Part shown: one piece after another, positions 6,847 through 15,453 of the stretch
Layout of the letters: each line of letters begins with the position of its first letter
How positions within the stretch are numbered: position 1 is the first letter of the stretch
From: DTYU01 sp040757355
Lineage (GTDB): Bacteria > Bacillota > Desulfotomaculia > Desulfotomaculales > Ammonificaceae
Reading direction: 5' to 3'
DNA length: 64,000 bases
Assembly (NCBI GenBank): GCA_040757355.1
Contig: JBFLWY010000009.1
Location: 11,766 to 75,765, forward strand
Translations under genes and position numbers: made by a program
The notes under the pieces: generated by a model
Seen by the model: only the letters and a program-made list of their open reading frames with translations
Told to the model about the DNA's origin: nothing
Database searches by the model: none

Positions 6847-8193
6847 TTGGCGCTCAAACGGGTATTAACCCTCCGGACTGTGGTGGCGACGAGCGCCGGA
6901 TTGACACTGGCAAGCTCCTGTTTCGTCGCCGCGGTCCTGGTGGCGAATTACGTCGCCGGTGATTCTGCGTGGCTGGCCATTCTGGTCGGTGGGGCGCTCT
7001 GCCTGTTAAGTGCCGCTTGTTTCGGCGAATTAAACGGAATGTTCCCTTCAGCCGCAGGGCTCAGGCTTTATCTGACGCATGCTTTCAATGAGCGCTTGGC
7101 GCTAATCGTTTCGTTATTGTACATGGCGGTGGTCACCGGAGTGATCGGCACAGAGAGTTACGTGCTCTCCCACGCTATAACCCGTGCCATCCCGGGAATA
7201 CCGCCGATTTTCTGGATTCTCAGCCTTTTTATTATCGCGGCCCTTTTGAATATCCGCGGCGTGAAGATCGCCGGCAATTTCCAGGATGTAATTACTTATG
7301 GTCTGATGGTATCGCTCTTCTTCCTGGGGATAGCTTCCTTCGCCCGCTTTGGGTTTGATCTGACCACGCCGCTTTCCCCCGGCTCCGCTGAGAGCTTTAT
7401 TTACGCCGTGGCGGCGGGCGTCTTCCTGTACGTGGGGTTCGAGTGGGTAACCCCGCTGGCGGAGGAGGTTACACACATCAGGCTCATTTCCCGCGGTATG
7501 CTGGTGGCTATCGGCCTTTTGAGCGTCACTTACGCCCTCTTCACGGTGGGAATGAGCCATGCCGTACCGAAGGCGGTGCTGTACGCTTCGCCCGCGCCGC
7601 AGATGGAATTCGGTGCGCGCCTGTTCGGGTTACCCGGCATTTATTTGATGCTTGTTATCAGCCTCGCGGCTTCAGTAACGACTTTTAATGCGGGGCTGCT
7701 AAGCGTTTCCCGCTTTATTTACGCCTCCGCCCGTGAGGCGGTGCTGCCCCATTTTTTCAGCCGTCTGAGTTCCCGGTACTTCACGCCCTATATTGCCATA
7801 ATTGCGGTTTTTATATTTGGGGTTGCTATAACGGTAGCAATCCTTCTTACCGGACGGTATAAGGTGCTGGTCATGATGGCGGCTGCGATGGAAGCGGTTG
7901 TTTATTCGCTGGTCGGCGTGGCTGTGGTTGTGTTACGCTGCCGGCAGCCCGAAGCCGACCGCCCTTACCGGGCTGGCAGGGGACGGGCAATCCCGGCATT
8001 AAGTGCGGTGGTATTTGCGGGACTGGCTGCAGCCGTGCTGGTGGAAAATAGGGGCGCGGCGATTGGGCTTGGCTCGGGCCTGGTACTGACAACCGCTTAT
8101 GTGTATTCTGCCGTGCCCTACCTCCGGCGACGCCGGGAGGACCGGCGGCGGCAAAAAAGGGCCGCCGCACGTACCCGGCTAAAGACCCAGTAA
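6847..8193 (+). CDS. APC-superfamily amino-acid permease
   Basis: 448 residues with about 12 hydrophobic segments and the APC-type start TLRTVVATSAGLTLASSCFV. An acidic EEVTHIRL in the middle loop corresponds to the conserved loop of amino-acid permeases. The C-terminus is strongly basic (RRRREDRRRQKRAAARTRLK), typical of a cytoplasmic tail. The substrate cannot be told by sequence. TTG 6847 follows AAAGGA with short spacing and is 6 bases after the SCP2 gene. The 3' end overlaps the convergent L,D-transpeptidase gene by 15 bases, leaving no room for an intergenic terminator. Confidence 0.85.
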   Translation: MALKRVLTLRTVVATSAGLTLASSCFVAAVLVANYVAGDSAWLAILVGGALCLLSAACFGELNGMFPSAAGLRLYLTHAFNERLALIVSLLYMAVVTGVIGTESYVLSHAITRAIPGIPPIFWILSLFIIAALLNIRGVKIAGNFQDVITYGLMVSLFFLGIASFARFGFDLTTPLSPGSAESFIYAVAAGVFLYVGFEWVTPLAEEVTHIRLISRGMLVAIGLLSVTYALFTVGMSHAVPKAVLYASPAPQMEFGARLFGLPGIYLMLVISLAASVTTFNAGLLSVSRFIYASAREAVLPHFFSRLSSRYFTPYIAIIAVFIFGVAITVAILLTGRYKVLVMMAAAMEAVVYSLVGVAVVVLRCRQPEADRPYRAGRGRAIPALSAVVFAGLAAAVLVENRGAAIGLGSGLVLTTAYVYSAVPYLRRRREDRRRQKRAAARTRLKTQ

Positions 8194-8919
8194 GCGGTAC
8201 ACGTCGTCGTCAACGGCATCGTCGTGGGGCAAACCGTGTGCCTCCCGGAAGCGCTGAACGGCGGCACGCATGCCCCCGCCGAAACTTCCATCGATGGGTC
8301 CCGTGTAAAAACCCTGCCGCTTAAGAACGCGCTGAACTTCGATAACGTCGGCGCCGCAGTCCCCCTCCCGCAGAACTCGCGGTCCCCTTAATAATTGACC
8401 TACGATAATCACCGGTGTGCCGGCGCGAACTAGGGGATAAATTGTCTCCACATGGCGGTTGAACATCCTGATACAGCCGTGACTTTCATACCCGCCGATG
8501 GAGTAAGGTTTGTTTGTTCCGTGTATCCCGTATATTCCCCATGGTACGGTCAGACCCAGCCACCTGGTGCCGAACCCGTTGCCCCAGTTCATTGCCTTCC
8601 GTTTAATCCGCCAGTTTCCGACCGGGGTGGGCGTTTCAGGCTTGCCGACCGCTACCGGAAACGACTGGAGGAGCTTGGTCCCGTCAAACAGCATCAGACG
8701 GCGGCGCTTAACGTCGATAATAATTGTAGCCTGTTCAGCTATCTGGTGCCCCTTGATGACCGGAATCCAGTAGGCGGTCAAGGAATGAATTAATGAGTAC
8801 AGCCCTGCGGCAGGTCTGGTTTCAGAAACGGGTTCAAAAGTAACGGAAGTTCCGGGAGCGGCTGATGCAGGCAACGGGGCGAGAAGCAGTATACAAAACA
8901 TAAGCAGTATTACGGGCAT
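8179..8919 (-). CDS. L,D-transpeptidase (YkuD) with C-terminal peptidoglycan-binding domain
   Basis: 246 residues from ATG 8919, which has AAGGAGG 6 bases upstream; ATG 8943 would place the ribosome site inside the gene. Signal peptide at residues 1-20. A YkuD domain follows with the strands IIIDVKRRRLMLFDGTKLLQ and VGKPETPTPVGNWRI, and the active site IHGTN ... ESHGCIRM, where the Cys of HGCIRM forms the acyl-enzyme. The last 65 residues (REGDCGADVIEVQRVLKRQG, then GPIDGSFGGGMRAAVQRF) are a PG_binding_1 domain. It makes 3-3 peptidoglycan cross-links or attaches proteins outside the membrane. Monocistronic, convergent with the permease. Confidence 0.92.
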   Translation of the reverse strand: MPVILLMFCILLLAPLPASAAPGTSVTFEPVSETRPAAGLYSLIHSLTAYWIPVIKGHQIAEQATIIIDVKRRRLMLFDGTKLLQSFPVAVGKPETPTPVGNWRIKRKAMNWGNGFGTRWLGLTVPWGIYGIHGTNKPYSIGGYESHGCIRMFNRHVETIYPLVRAGTPVIIVGQLLRGPRVLREGDCGADVIEVQRVLKRQGFYTGPIDGSFGGGMRAAVQRFREAHGLPHDDAVDDDVYRLLGL

Positions 8920-9197
8920 GTCGGCCTCCTTACTGCGTTTCATTCTGAAATGCCGGGTAACCGGTTATCGCTGCGAAGTCATACGAAAAGGACAGTTCTT
9001 CTTCGTAGTTTGTTACGGGTCCGGGTGCCGTTATGCTCTTTGAGCCCATTAACCACCAATTCCCTCATTAGTGCTGTATGGCAACTTTGATGTAGATTAG
9101 TTAAAATTAAACGTTATTTATAGGTTTTGGGGAAGGGTTTTGGCGAAAGATGACGAATGAAGGTAAGTATTCCAAACCCTTTTTCGGGGGGCCTATT

Positions 9198-10993
9198 ATG
9201 TTTCTTGGGATCAGAATGCTTGCAGTCGGAATACCGCTATTTTTTTTCACTATCGTCTCGGTCTTTTGTCCTCTGCAAGCTCAGGCCGAAACCGTAGTGG
9301 TAAGCAAACCGGTGGTGAACCTGCGCGGGGGACCCGGAACCGGGTATGCAATGATGGGGCAGGTGTCATTGGGCACCCGGTTGACTGTGGTAGGGAAGTC
9401 CGGCGACTGGTACAAGGTACGGCTTACCAGCGGCAGGGAAGTGTGGATAGCAGGCTGGCTGGTAAAGGCGGCTGCTTCATCCGCAGTGACCCAGGTTGCA
9501 CCGGACAATTCAGCGGGAACACCGTCTGTCGTAGTGGTAAGCAAACCGGTGGTGAACCTGCGCGGGGGACCGGGAACCGGGTATGCAATGATGGGGCAGG
9601 TGTCATTGGGCACCCGGTTGACTGTGGTAGGGAAGTCCGGCGACTGGTACAAGGTACGGCTTACCAGCGGCAGGGAAGTGTGGATAGCAGGCTGGCTGGT
9701 AAAGGCGGCTGCNNNNNNNNNNNNNNNNNNNNNNNNNNNNNNNNNNNNNNNNNNNNNNNNNNNNNNNNNNNNNNNNNNNNNNNNNNNNNNNNNNNNNNNN
9801 NNNNNNNNNNNNCAATGATGGGGCAGGTGTCATTGGGCACCCGGTTGACTGTGGTAGGGAAGTCCGGCGACTGGTACAAGGTACGGCTTACCAGCGGCAG
9901 GGAAGTGTGGATAGCAGGCTGGCTGGTAAAGGCGGCTGCCGGTACGCCGGTAGCGGCACCCGGTGATTCTAACCTTGATAACTCTTCGCCACAGGAAGCT
10001 TTACCGGAAACCCCCGAGCCGGTGTTGCCATCCGCTCCAGAACAACCTCCGGTGAGTCGTGCTGAATCCGGTGTATTGATAAGCGTGGATGTGAAACAAG
10101 GCAATGATGTTACGGAAATGACTTTCGTCTTTGCTCGTGCGGTGGATTCAAACGTTTTTCTGTCACCGGAACAGTCTTATTTGTATATTGATGTAACCGG
10201 GTTACCAACCGGTGAGCTCCCGGCAAAACAAATTATTGATTCGGCAGTTGTTTCTCAGGTATATTCAGTATGGCTGGAAAAAGCTTCAACAGCCCGAATC
10301 GTGCTCGAACTAAAAGGTTCCGGAAGTCTAAACTGGCAGGAGTCTGCTTCCGCTGACAAGAAAGTGCTCAGGCTGCGGATGGCACTCGGATCACTTTACG
10401 AGGTAACCGGCAAGACTATCGTTCTTGACCCGGGCCATGGTGGTTCAGATTGTGGCGCCATCGGTCCGACAGGCTTATTGGAGAAGGATTTTAATTTGGA
10501 CGTGGCCCGGTATGCCGCTGAGGAGTTAAGACGCCGTGGTGCCCAAGTGTTTTTGACCCGCGAAAAAGACGAATACGTTGACCTTTATGCCCGGACAGCC
10601 AAGGCCGAAGAATTGGGAGCTACGGTATTTGTTTCAATTCACGGCAACGCATGGGGCGATCCCAGGGAGGCTGCAGAAAAAGCAGGCACCAGCACCTGGT
10701 ATACCACGACAAGTGCTCCGGGCCGAATAACAAAAAGCAGGCTTTTGTCCCAGTGCCTCCAGGAATCCTTGGTGGAAAACCTTGACAGGAAGGATTTGGG
10801 GCTTTTCACGGCGAACTTTGTGGTGTTGAGAACGGCGACGGTACCTGCTGCCCTCATTGAGGCAGCTTTTGTGTCCAACCCGGAAGAGGAAGGCTTAATG
10901 CTTACCGACTGGTTCCGGCAGGCTGCAGCCAGGGGCGTAGTTGAAGGGTTGGAGAGGTACTTTAAACAAGCTCAAGTTTTAGGGGAGGATTAG
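9198..10993 (+). CDS. SH3b-repeat N-acetylmuramoyl-L-alanine amidase, broken only by the assembly gap
   Basis: Signal peptide (start ATG 9198 after GGGGGG; ATG 9150 is an alternative), then two complete bacterial SH3 repeats of the VVNLRGGPGTGYAMMGQVSL type and part of a third after the gap, a Pro/Glu linker, an AMIN domain (about 10060-10390), and a C-terminal Amidase_3 domain. The Zn-site residues are His in VLDPGHGGSD, Glu in LLEKDFN and His in VSIHGNAW, and the catalytic Glu is in LIEAAFVSNP. The repeats are almost identical at DNA level with a period of 237 bases. The frame before and after the 100 N differs by one, which a real gap of 110 (+237n) bases would repair. It hydrolyses the muramoyl-peptide amide bond in the wall. 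Confidence 0.9.
9713..9812. other. Assembly gap (100 N)
   Basis: Exactly 100 N, the usual placeholder for a gap of unknown length. It falls inside the SH3b tandem repeat, where near-identical 237-base units would defeat short-read assembly. Confidence 1.
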
Positions 10994-10998
10994 CCCAT

Positions 10999-12798
10999 TT
11001 GATCCCGGAAATTTTGGTGCTTTCGGACGGACATGAACCTTGGCTTGAGTCTTTGAATGAAAGATTTCCGGTTCGGACGGTCGGCGAGGCGGAGTTCGCG
11101 AATGCTCTGAAGGATAGTGAATATGCCGTTATTATTTTAGGCAAGAAACTGGCTCAGGATAACGACTGGGCACTGTGCAAGGAGATAAAATCGAAGACGC
11201 AGGCGCTGGTCGCAGTTGTACAACAGAATTCGCTTGAGCCTCCGGTAAGGATGGCGTGGGTAGACGACATGCTTGACCACGCTTCGAGAGAGGACTTTGT
11301 GCTCAGGATTGATAACCTGCTCAGGATTGCCGAAGCTAACACGTGTTACTTCAACCGGAACAACAAGAAGAACGGCGAAGAGAAAAACGGCACATGGCCC
11401 CGGTTTTTCGGCACCAAAGGTTTTATTCCTCCCTTTATGGTATCCGGGTCAACTGCGCTTGATCCAGAGGTTACCCGTAACTTCGTGCGGCTGCTCACAA
11501 GTCTGCTGAACACTACCGCCACCTTTGTGCCGGTAAGCCCGTCCCCGCCTTGGCTTGCCGAGGAGCCTGCACTGAATCCTGTTGAGTATGCGGGTATGCC
11601 GTATTGTCGCACGGCTGCGGAATCGCCGGTACGTATCGGCGGGGTATCTCCCTGCCGGTATGCGCGGTGGCTGGCAAGCGTGCGGTCGGTTATTGAGCGC
11701 AGGGCTGTCATGCTCCCCTGTCCCGGAGGCCTTGTACTGTATGCGTGTCCCGTATGTTTGGAGTTTTACCAGGTTCAGTACCCCTTGGGGGCACTGGTTG
11801 CCGGAGTGGGAGAGGTTCCCCTTGGTGGGGAGTTGGTAAGGATAGGACAACGGTTGAAGATCAGCGTACCGTTGCTGAGGGAGCGTGCCGGAATAGCGCG
11901 GGCCATGATGCAGAGAAGCGAGAAGGTGGCCGCATACCAGTTGATTGAGTCTGCTGCCGACTATCTGGCCCGCGAAGTCTCTTACCGGTATAACACTGCT
12001 TTTCAGGAGTATTTCCAGGCGGGTGTTTCCCGGCAGCTTGGCAGAACTCCTCCAAATCACGAGTATGTGCCCGCGGCTCTCGAAAAGGCGGAAAAACTTG
12101 CGGCCATGGGAAAGCTGGCCGCAGGTCTTATCCACGAGATCCGGAACCCGCTTACATCAGTGCGGGGATTCATCCAGTTACTGGCTGAGAAAAAATCAGC
12201 GGGAGACCGGGAGCGTGAATACCTGGACGTAATGTTATCCGAAATAGACCGGGTTAACGAGATCATTAGGAATTTTCTCTTTCTTTCTCGTTCAGGGGAG
12301 TTTCGCCCGGTTAAGATCGGTCTCGACCGTGTAATCAGGGACATTTTACTGGTTGTGGAGAACCAGGCTGCACTAAAAGGAATAGAGATTCTTTACAAAC
12401 ATGAGCCCGGCACTCCGGAGATTCAGGCCGACCCTGAGCAGATAAAGCAGGTATTGCTGAATCTTATTCAAAACGCCTTTCAAGCTATGCCTTTCGGGGG
12501 AAAGCTTCATATTTCCCTTTTTCCGGAGCCGTCCGGAGGCCAGGTCGTCCTGGAGGTAGCAGATACCGGGGTGGGCATCCCGCCGGAACATTTTTCACGT
12601 CTCGGGGAAGCTTTTTTTACCACGAAAGAAGACGGTACGGGGCTGGGGTTGGCTATAAGTTACCGTATCATTGAGGATCACAGGGGAAGAATCACGGTAC
12701 ACAGCGAAGAAGGAAAGGGCACGCGCTTCTTGATCAAGCTTCCGGTAACAATCGAAAACGGAGATCCGGTCGGAGACAATTTGCCGCGGCAACACTGA
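10999..12798 (+). CDS. Sensor histidine kinase with degenerate receiver-like and PocR-like input domains
   Basis: 599 residues, no membrane segment, so a cytoplasmic sensor. Residues 1-115 look like a worn receiver domain (ILVLSDGHEPWLESLNERF ... AVIILGKK). Residues 155-310 have spaced cysteines (AGMPYCRTAAE, VSPCRYARWL, MLPCPGGLVLYACPVCLEFY) and a GALVAGVG strand resembling a PocR ligand or metal-binding domain. The HisKA box is MGKLAAGLIHEIRNPLTSVR with His379. The ATPase has LLNLIQNAFQAM (N box), DTGVGIPPE (G1) and GTGLGLAIS (G2). TTG 10999 lies 5 bases after the amidase stop with GGGGAGG upstream, so the two are probably co-transcribed. The nearest possible receiver partner is the free receiver gene at 31328. 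Confidence 0.85.
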   Translation: MIPEILVLSDGHEPWLESLNERFPVRTVGEAEFANALKDSEYAVIILGKKLAQDNDWALCKEIKSKTQALVAVVQQNSLEPPVRMAWVDDMLDHASREDFVLRIDNLLRIAEANTCYFNRNNKKNGEEKNGTWPRFFGTKGFIPPFMVSGSTALDPEVTRNFVRLLTSLLNTTATFVPVSPSPPWLAEEPALNPVEYAGMPYCRTAAESPVRIGGVSPCRYARWLASVRSVIERRAVMLPCPGGLVLYACPVCLEFYQVQYPLGALVAGVGEVPLGGELVRIGQRLKISVPLLRERAGIARAMMQRSEKVAAYQLIESAADYLAREVSYRYNTAFQEYFQAGVSRQLGRTPPNHEYVPAALEKAEKLAAMGKLAAGLIHEIRNPLTSVRGFIQLLAEKKSAGDREREYLDVMLSEIDRVNEIIRNFLFLSRSGEFRPVKIGLDRVIRDILLVVENQAALKGIEILYKHEPGTPEIQADPEQIKQVLLNLIQNAFQAMPFGGKLHISLFPEPSGGQVVLEVADTGVGIPPEHFSRLGEAFFTTKEDGTGLGLAISYRIIEDHRGRITVHSEEGKGTRFLIKLPVTIENGDPVGDNLPRQH

Positions 12799-12946
12799 GA
12801 AGTGTTTGACGGCAGACTTTTGATTCCTGCATATCCCTCGGTATTATTTACTGGGGAATGACTTAAAATTGTTAGAGGGGTAAAAGGGGGTCTTTTTCTT
12901 TTATATAAAGTATATAAGGTGTGAAATCACTTTGGAGGTTGGGTAA

Positions 12947-13792
12947 ATGGGTGATCAGCGCCCTATTGGGCTCTTTGATTCCGGTATCGGGGGGATTACG
13001 GTTTTTGAACAGGTTAGGCGGATATTGCCGTATGAATCGGTGGTATACTTTGGCGATAACGCCAACGTACCGTACGGGGGTCGGCCGGTAACTGAATTGG
13101 TCGCGTTGGGAGACCGGATTATCCGGTTTCTGTTAGGTAAAAAGGTCAAAATCGTAATATTTGCCTGTAACACAAGTTCTTCAGTATCTATCGGCGTTTT
13201 GCAGGAACGGTACCCGGTGCCGATGATCGGGTTGGTCGAACCGGGGGCACGGATGGCGGTTGCGGCTACGCGGAACCGGAAGATAGGTCTCATTGCAACC
13301 GAAGCTACAGTAAAGAGCGAGTCGTACCCGCAAGCGGTGGCTTCGATCGCTCCAGACGTAAGGGTATTCAGCCAGCCGGCGCCCGCTCTCGTGCCGCTTG
13401 TCGAAGCGGGTAAAGTGGAGACTCCCGAGGCGGAAGATGCGCTCAACGTCTATTTGCGGCCTTTAAAGGAAGCCGGCATCGATACCCTTATTTTAGGCTG
13501 CACGCATTACCCTTTTTTTAACCCCTTAATCTCCCGGATTCTTGGGCCGGAAGTGGTTCTTGTGGACCCGGCTGAGGCAACAACCGTGGAAGCTCGCCGG
13601 GAGCTTGCCAAGCGGGGTATCCTTGCTGGCAAGGGTAAAGTTACTCACCAGTTTTTCGTAAGCGGCTGTCCGGAGGAATTCAACCGGCTGGCCGAGTTGT
13701 TTTCTCCCCATCCCTTACCCCCGGCGAAGAAAGCAGAAGAAGCCGGGGCCCTGCCTGCAAACTTAGCCTATATGGGTGATTTGGGCGGATGA
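12947..13792 (+). CDS. murI: Glutamate racemase
   Basis: 281 residues, the normal family length. It makes D-glutamate for peptidoglycan in the cytoplasm without a cofactor. The signature GLFDSGIGGITV opens the protein; the two catalytic cysteines are in FACNTSSS (Cys74) and LGCTHYPF (Cys185), and YFGDNANVPYG is the substrate loop. ATG 12947 follows TTGGAGG about 9 bases upstream. Its last four bases overlap the start of the next gene (ATGA), so the pair is translationally coupled. An A/T-rich stretch with TATATAAAG / TATATAAGG at 12902-12921 may hold the promoter. Confidence 0.95.
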   Translation: MGDQRPIGLFDSGIGGITVFEQVRRILPYESVVYFGDNANVPYGGRPVTELVALGDRIIRFLLGKKVKIVIFACNTSSSVSIGVLQERYPVPMIGLVEPGARMAVAATRNRKIGLIATEATVKSESYPQAVASIAPDVRVFSQPAPALVPLVEAGKVETPEAEDALNVYLRPLKEAGIDTLILGCTHYPFFNPLISRILGPEVVLVDPAEATTVEARRELAKRGILAGKGKVTHQFFVSGCPEEFNRLAELFSPHPLPPAKKAEEAGALPANLAYMGDLGG

Positions 13793-14763
13793 AGGTCGGT
13801 TTTACCACCACCATACCGGTGGAGGTGTTGTTCACCGCCGGGGTTGTTCCCGTAGACCTGAACAACGTTTTTATTTCCAACCCGGAGGCGGGAGTGCTGG
13901 TAGAGGTGGCAGAGCGGGCCGGCTACCCGCGTAACGTTTGCGCCTGGATTAAGGGTATATACGGCGCGGTCATGAAGGATACGGAACTCCGAACAGTGGT
14001 GGCCGTTACCCAGGGGGACTGCAGCAATACCCACGCCCTTATGGAGACCCTGGAGCTTGAAAATATAAGGATCATACCCTTTGCGTACCCCTATGATCGC
14101 AACCGCGCGCTTTTACGGGCACAGGTGGAGCATCTCATGGGATACTTCGGTGTCCAGTGGCCGGCAGTACAGGCCGTGAAAGCAGAACTCGACAGGGTAA
14201 GAGCAAAAGTCAGGGAAATTGATTACCTTACTTATGCTGAGGGCAAGGTGACGGGAGAGGAGAACCATTACTACCAGATTAGCTGCAGCGATTTTCAGGG
14301 CGATGTTGGGGTTTACGCCGGTAAGGTGGAGGCTTTTTTGAAAGAGGCTGTAAAACGCCCTTCCAGGCCGCCGCGGGTGAGGCTCGGCTATATCGGGGTA
14401 CCGCCGATCTTTACCGACCTGTATTCCTACCTCGAGGGGCAAGGGGCACGCGTGGTCTACAATGAAACCCAGCGTCAGTTCGCAATGCCTTACGAAACCG
14501 GAGACCTCATCGAACAGTACCTCCTCTACACGTACCCTTACGGGATCTTCTACCGCCTGGAAGACATAAAACGTGAGCTAACGCGGCGGGAAATAGCAGG
14601 GGTCATTCATTACGCGCAAAGCTTCTGTTTTCGCCAGATCGAGGACCTGATCATCCGACGGGTGCTTAAGGTTCCGGTTCTTACCATCGAGGGTGACCAC
14701 CCCGGTCCGCTTGATGCGAGGACAAGAATCAAAATCGACGCCTTTTTAGAAATGATCGGGTAG
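13789..14763 (+). CDS. 2-hydroxyacyl-CoA dehydratase (HgdB/C-like) family protein
   Basis: 324 residues. The cysteines in NVCAWIKGIYG, TQGDCSNTHAL and HYAQSFCFRQIEDL match the three ligands of the [4Fe-4S] cluster in dehydratase subunits and relatives; HPGPLDARTRIKIDAF is the usual C-terminus. Stand-alone members of this length are common in clostridia and their substrates are unknown. No ATP-dependent activator (HgdC) gene is in the window, so a role as a true radical dehydratase is not established. It starts at ATG 13789, overlapping murI by four bases. Confidence 0.8.
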   Translation: MKVGFTTTIPVEVLFTAGVVPVDLNNVFISNPEAGVLVEVAERAGYPRNVCAWIKGIYGAVMKDTELRTVVAVTQGDCSNTHALMETLELENIRIIPFAYPYDRNRALLRAQVEHLMGYFGVQWPAVQAVKAELDRVRAKVREIDYLTYAEGKVTGEENHYYQISCSDFQGDVGVYAGKVEAFLKEAVKRPSRPPRVRLGYIGVPPIFTDLYSYLEGQGARVVYNETQRQFAMPYETGDLIEQYLLYTYPYGIFYRLEDIKRELTRREIAGVIHYAQSFCFRQIEDLIIRRVLKVPVLTIEGDHPGPLDARTRIKIDAFLEMIG

Positions 14764-14795
14764 GAGAATCCTGGTATCCGACCCACGGCGTTCTA

Positions 14796-14824
14796 TTGAC
14801 AACGTGGGTGGCGTTTGCTAAGAT
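14796..14824 (+). promoter_or_regulatory. Sigma-A promoter of the tRNA cluster
   Basis: TTGACA (14796-14801), 17-base spacer, TAAGAT (14819-14824), ending 14 bases before tRNA-His. Nearly consensus vegetative promoter. Confidence 0.85.
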
Positions 14825-14838
14825 AAACTTTGCGGACG

Positions 14839-14915
14839 GTGGATGTAGCTCAACCGGTTAGAGCGCCAGACTGTGGATCTGGAGGCTGTGGGTTCAAGTC
14901 CCATCATCCACCCCA
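14839..14915 (+). tRNA. tRNA-His (GTG)
   Basis: Acceptor GTGGATG (14839-14845) pairs with CATCCAC (14905-14911); the extra G at 14838 can pair with the C discriminator, as in all tRNA-His. Anticodon loop CTGTGGA holds GTG at 14873-14875. T-arm GGGTTCAAGTCCC. CCA is encoded (14913-14915). Confidence 0.97.
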
Positions 14916-15002
14916 TTTTACGTTTGATCTTGAGAGAGAGGATTTAGGGGTCCGTTCGAGGTTCAAGGTTCGAAGTTGGATAGAGGAGGGGTGGGCAAAG
15001 CC

Positions 15003-15130
15003 CACCATATTGGAGGTCAGGGGCAGGAGGTCGGAGGCAGGAAGTCAGAGGTCGGAGAAAGAGGAGGGAATTCGCGGGGCGAATTCCGGCAAAGATTCTG
15101 ATGTCCGGCATCTTGCGTCTGACTTCTGAA
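15003..15130. repeat. Long imperfect palindrome of purine-rich heptamers between tRNA-His and tRNA-Gln
   Basis: A run of GGAGGTC / GGAAGTC / AGAGGTC-like units (about 15012-15058) is followed by a complementary CGTCTGACTTCTG (15115-15127). Between them lies GGGCGAATTCCGG. The sequence is absent from tRNA structure and codes for nothing convincing. A second palindrome of similar design lies between the next two tRNAs. Confidence 0.7.
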
Positions 15131-15131
15131 C

Positions 15132-15206
15132 TGGGGCGTAGCCAAGCGGTAAGGCAGCGGACTTTGGATCCGCTATTCGTTGGTTCGAATCCAGCCGCCC
15201 CAGCCA
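15132..15206 (+). tRNA. tRNA-Gln (TTG)
   Basis: Acceptor TGGGGCG (15132-15138) pairs with CGCCCCA (15196-15202), discriminator G, encoded CCA (15204-15206). The anticodon stem GCGGA/TCCGC encloses CTTTGGA with anticodon TTG. T-loop GGTTCGAATCC. Confidence 0.97.
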
Positions 15207-15208
15207 AA

Positions 15209-15317
15209 TTAGTCGTCGGTGGTCAGTCGTCAGTAGTCAGCAAGATAGGGTAAGAGTTTGCTAGGCGAATTCCACGAACAGGAGTGACAACCGACGTCCG
15301 ACGGCTGACGACCAAAA
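15209..15317. repeat. Second imperfect palindrome between tRNA-Gln and tRNA-Lys
   Basis: GTCGTCGGTGGTCAGTCGTC (15213-15232) and following GTAGTCAGC are matched by the inverted CCGACGTCCGACGGCTGACG plus ACC at 15294-15315. The loop contains AGGCGAATTCC, shared with the palindrome before tRNA-Gln. Confidence 0.75.
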
Positions 15318-15320
15318 TAT

Positions 15321-15396
15321 GAGCCATTAGCTCAGTTGGTAGAGCACCTGACTTTTAATCAGGGTGTCGCAGGTTCGAGTCCTGCATGGCTCACCA
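15321..15396 (+). tRNA. tRNA-Lys (TTT)
   Basis: Acceptor GAGCCAT (15321-15327) pairs with ATGGCTC (15386-15392), discriminator A, encoded CCA (15394-15396). Anticodon loop CTTTTAA with anticodon TTT; T-arm AGGTTCGAGTCCT. Confidence 0.97.
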
Positions 15397-15404
15397 GAAA
15401 TACC

Positions 15405-15450
15405 AAGGCTTCCAAGATTTGGGAAACCAATGAGGAAGCCTTTTATTATT
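15405..15450 (+). terminator. Terminator of the tRNA cluster
   Basis: AAGGCTTCC (15405-15413) pairs with GGAAGCCTT (15434-15442) around a 20-base loop, followed by a T-rich tail TTTTATTATT. It may also serve the convergent antiporter gene. Confidence 0.8.
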
Positions 15451-15453
15451 GAC

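Noticed and set aside
9266..10993. Second amidase frame read as a separate gene, or a true frameshift
   Set aside because: The frame change falls exactly in the 100-N placeholder, and a gap of 110 (+237n) restores one gene; before the gap this frame codes for nonsense opposite the SH3b repeats.
15003..15130. Protein reading over the tRNA-His/tRNA-Gln spacer
   Set aside because: Frames on both strands read across tRNA genes and the heptamer palindrome; no ribosome site or conserved sequence.
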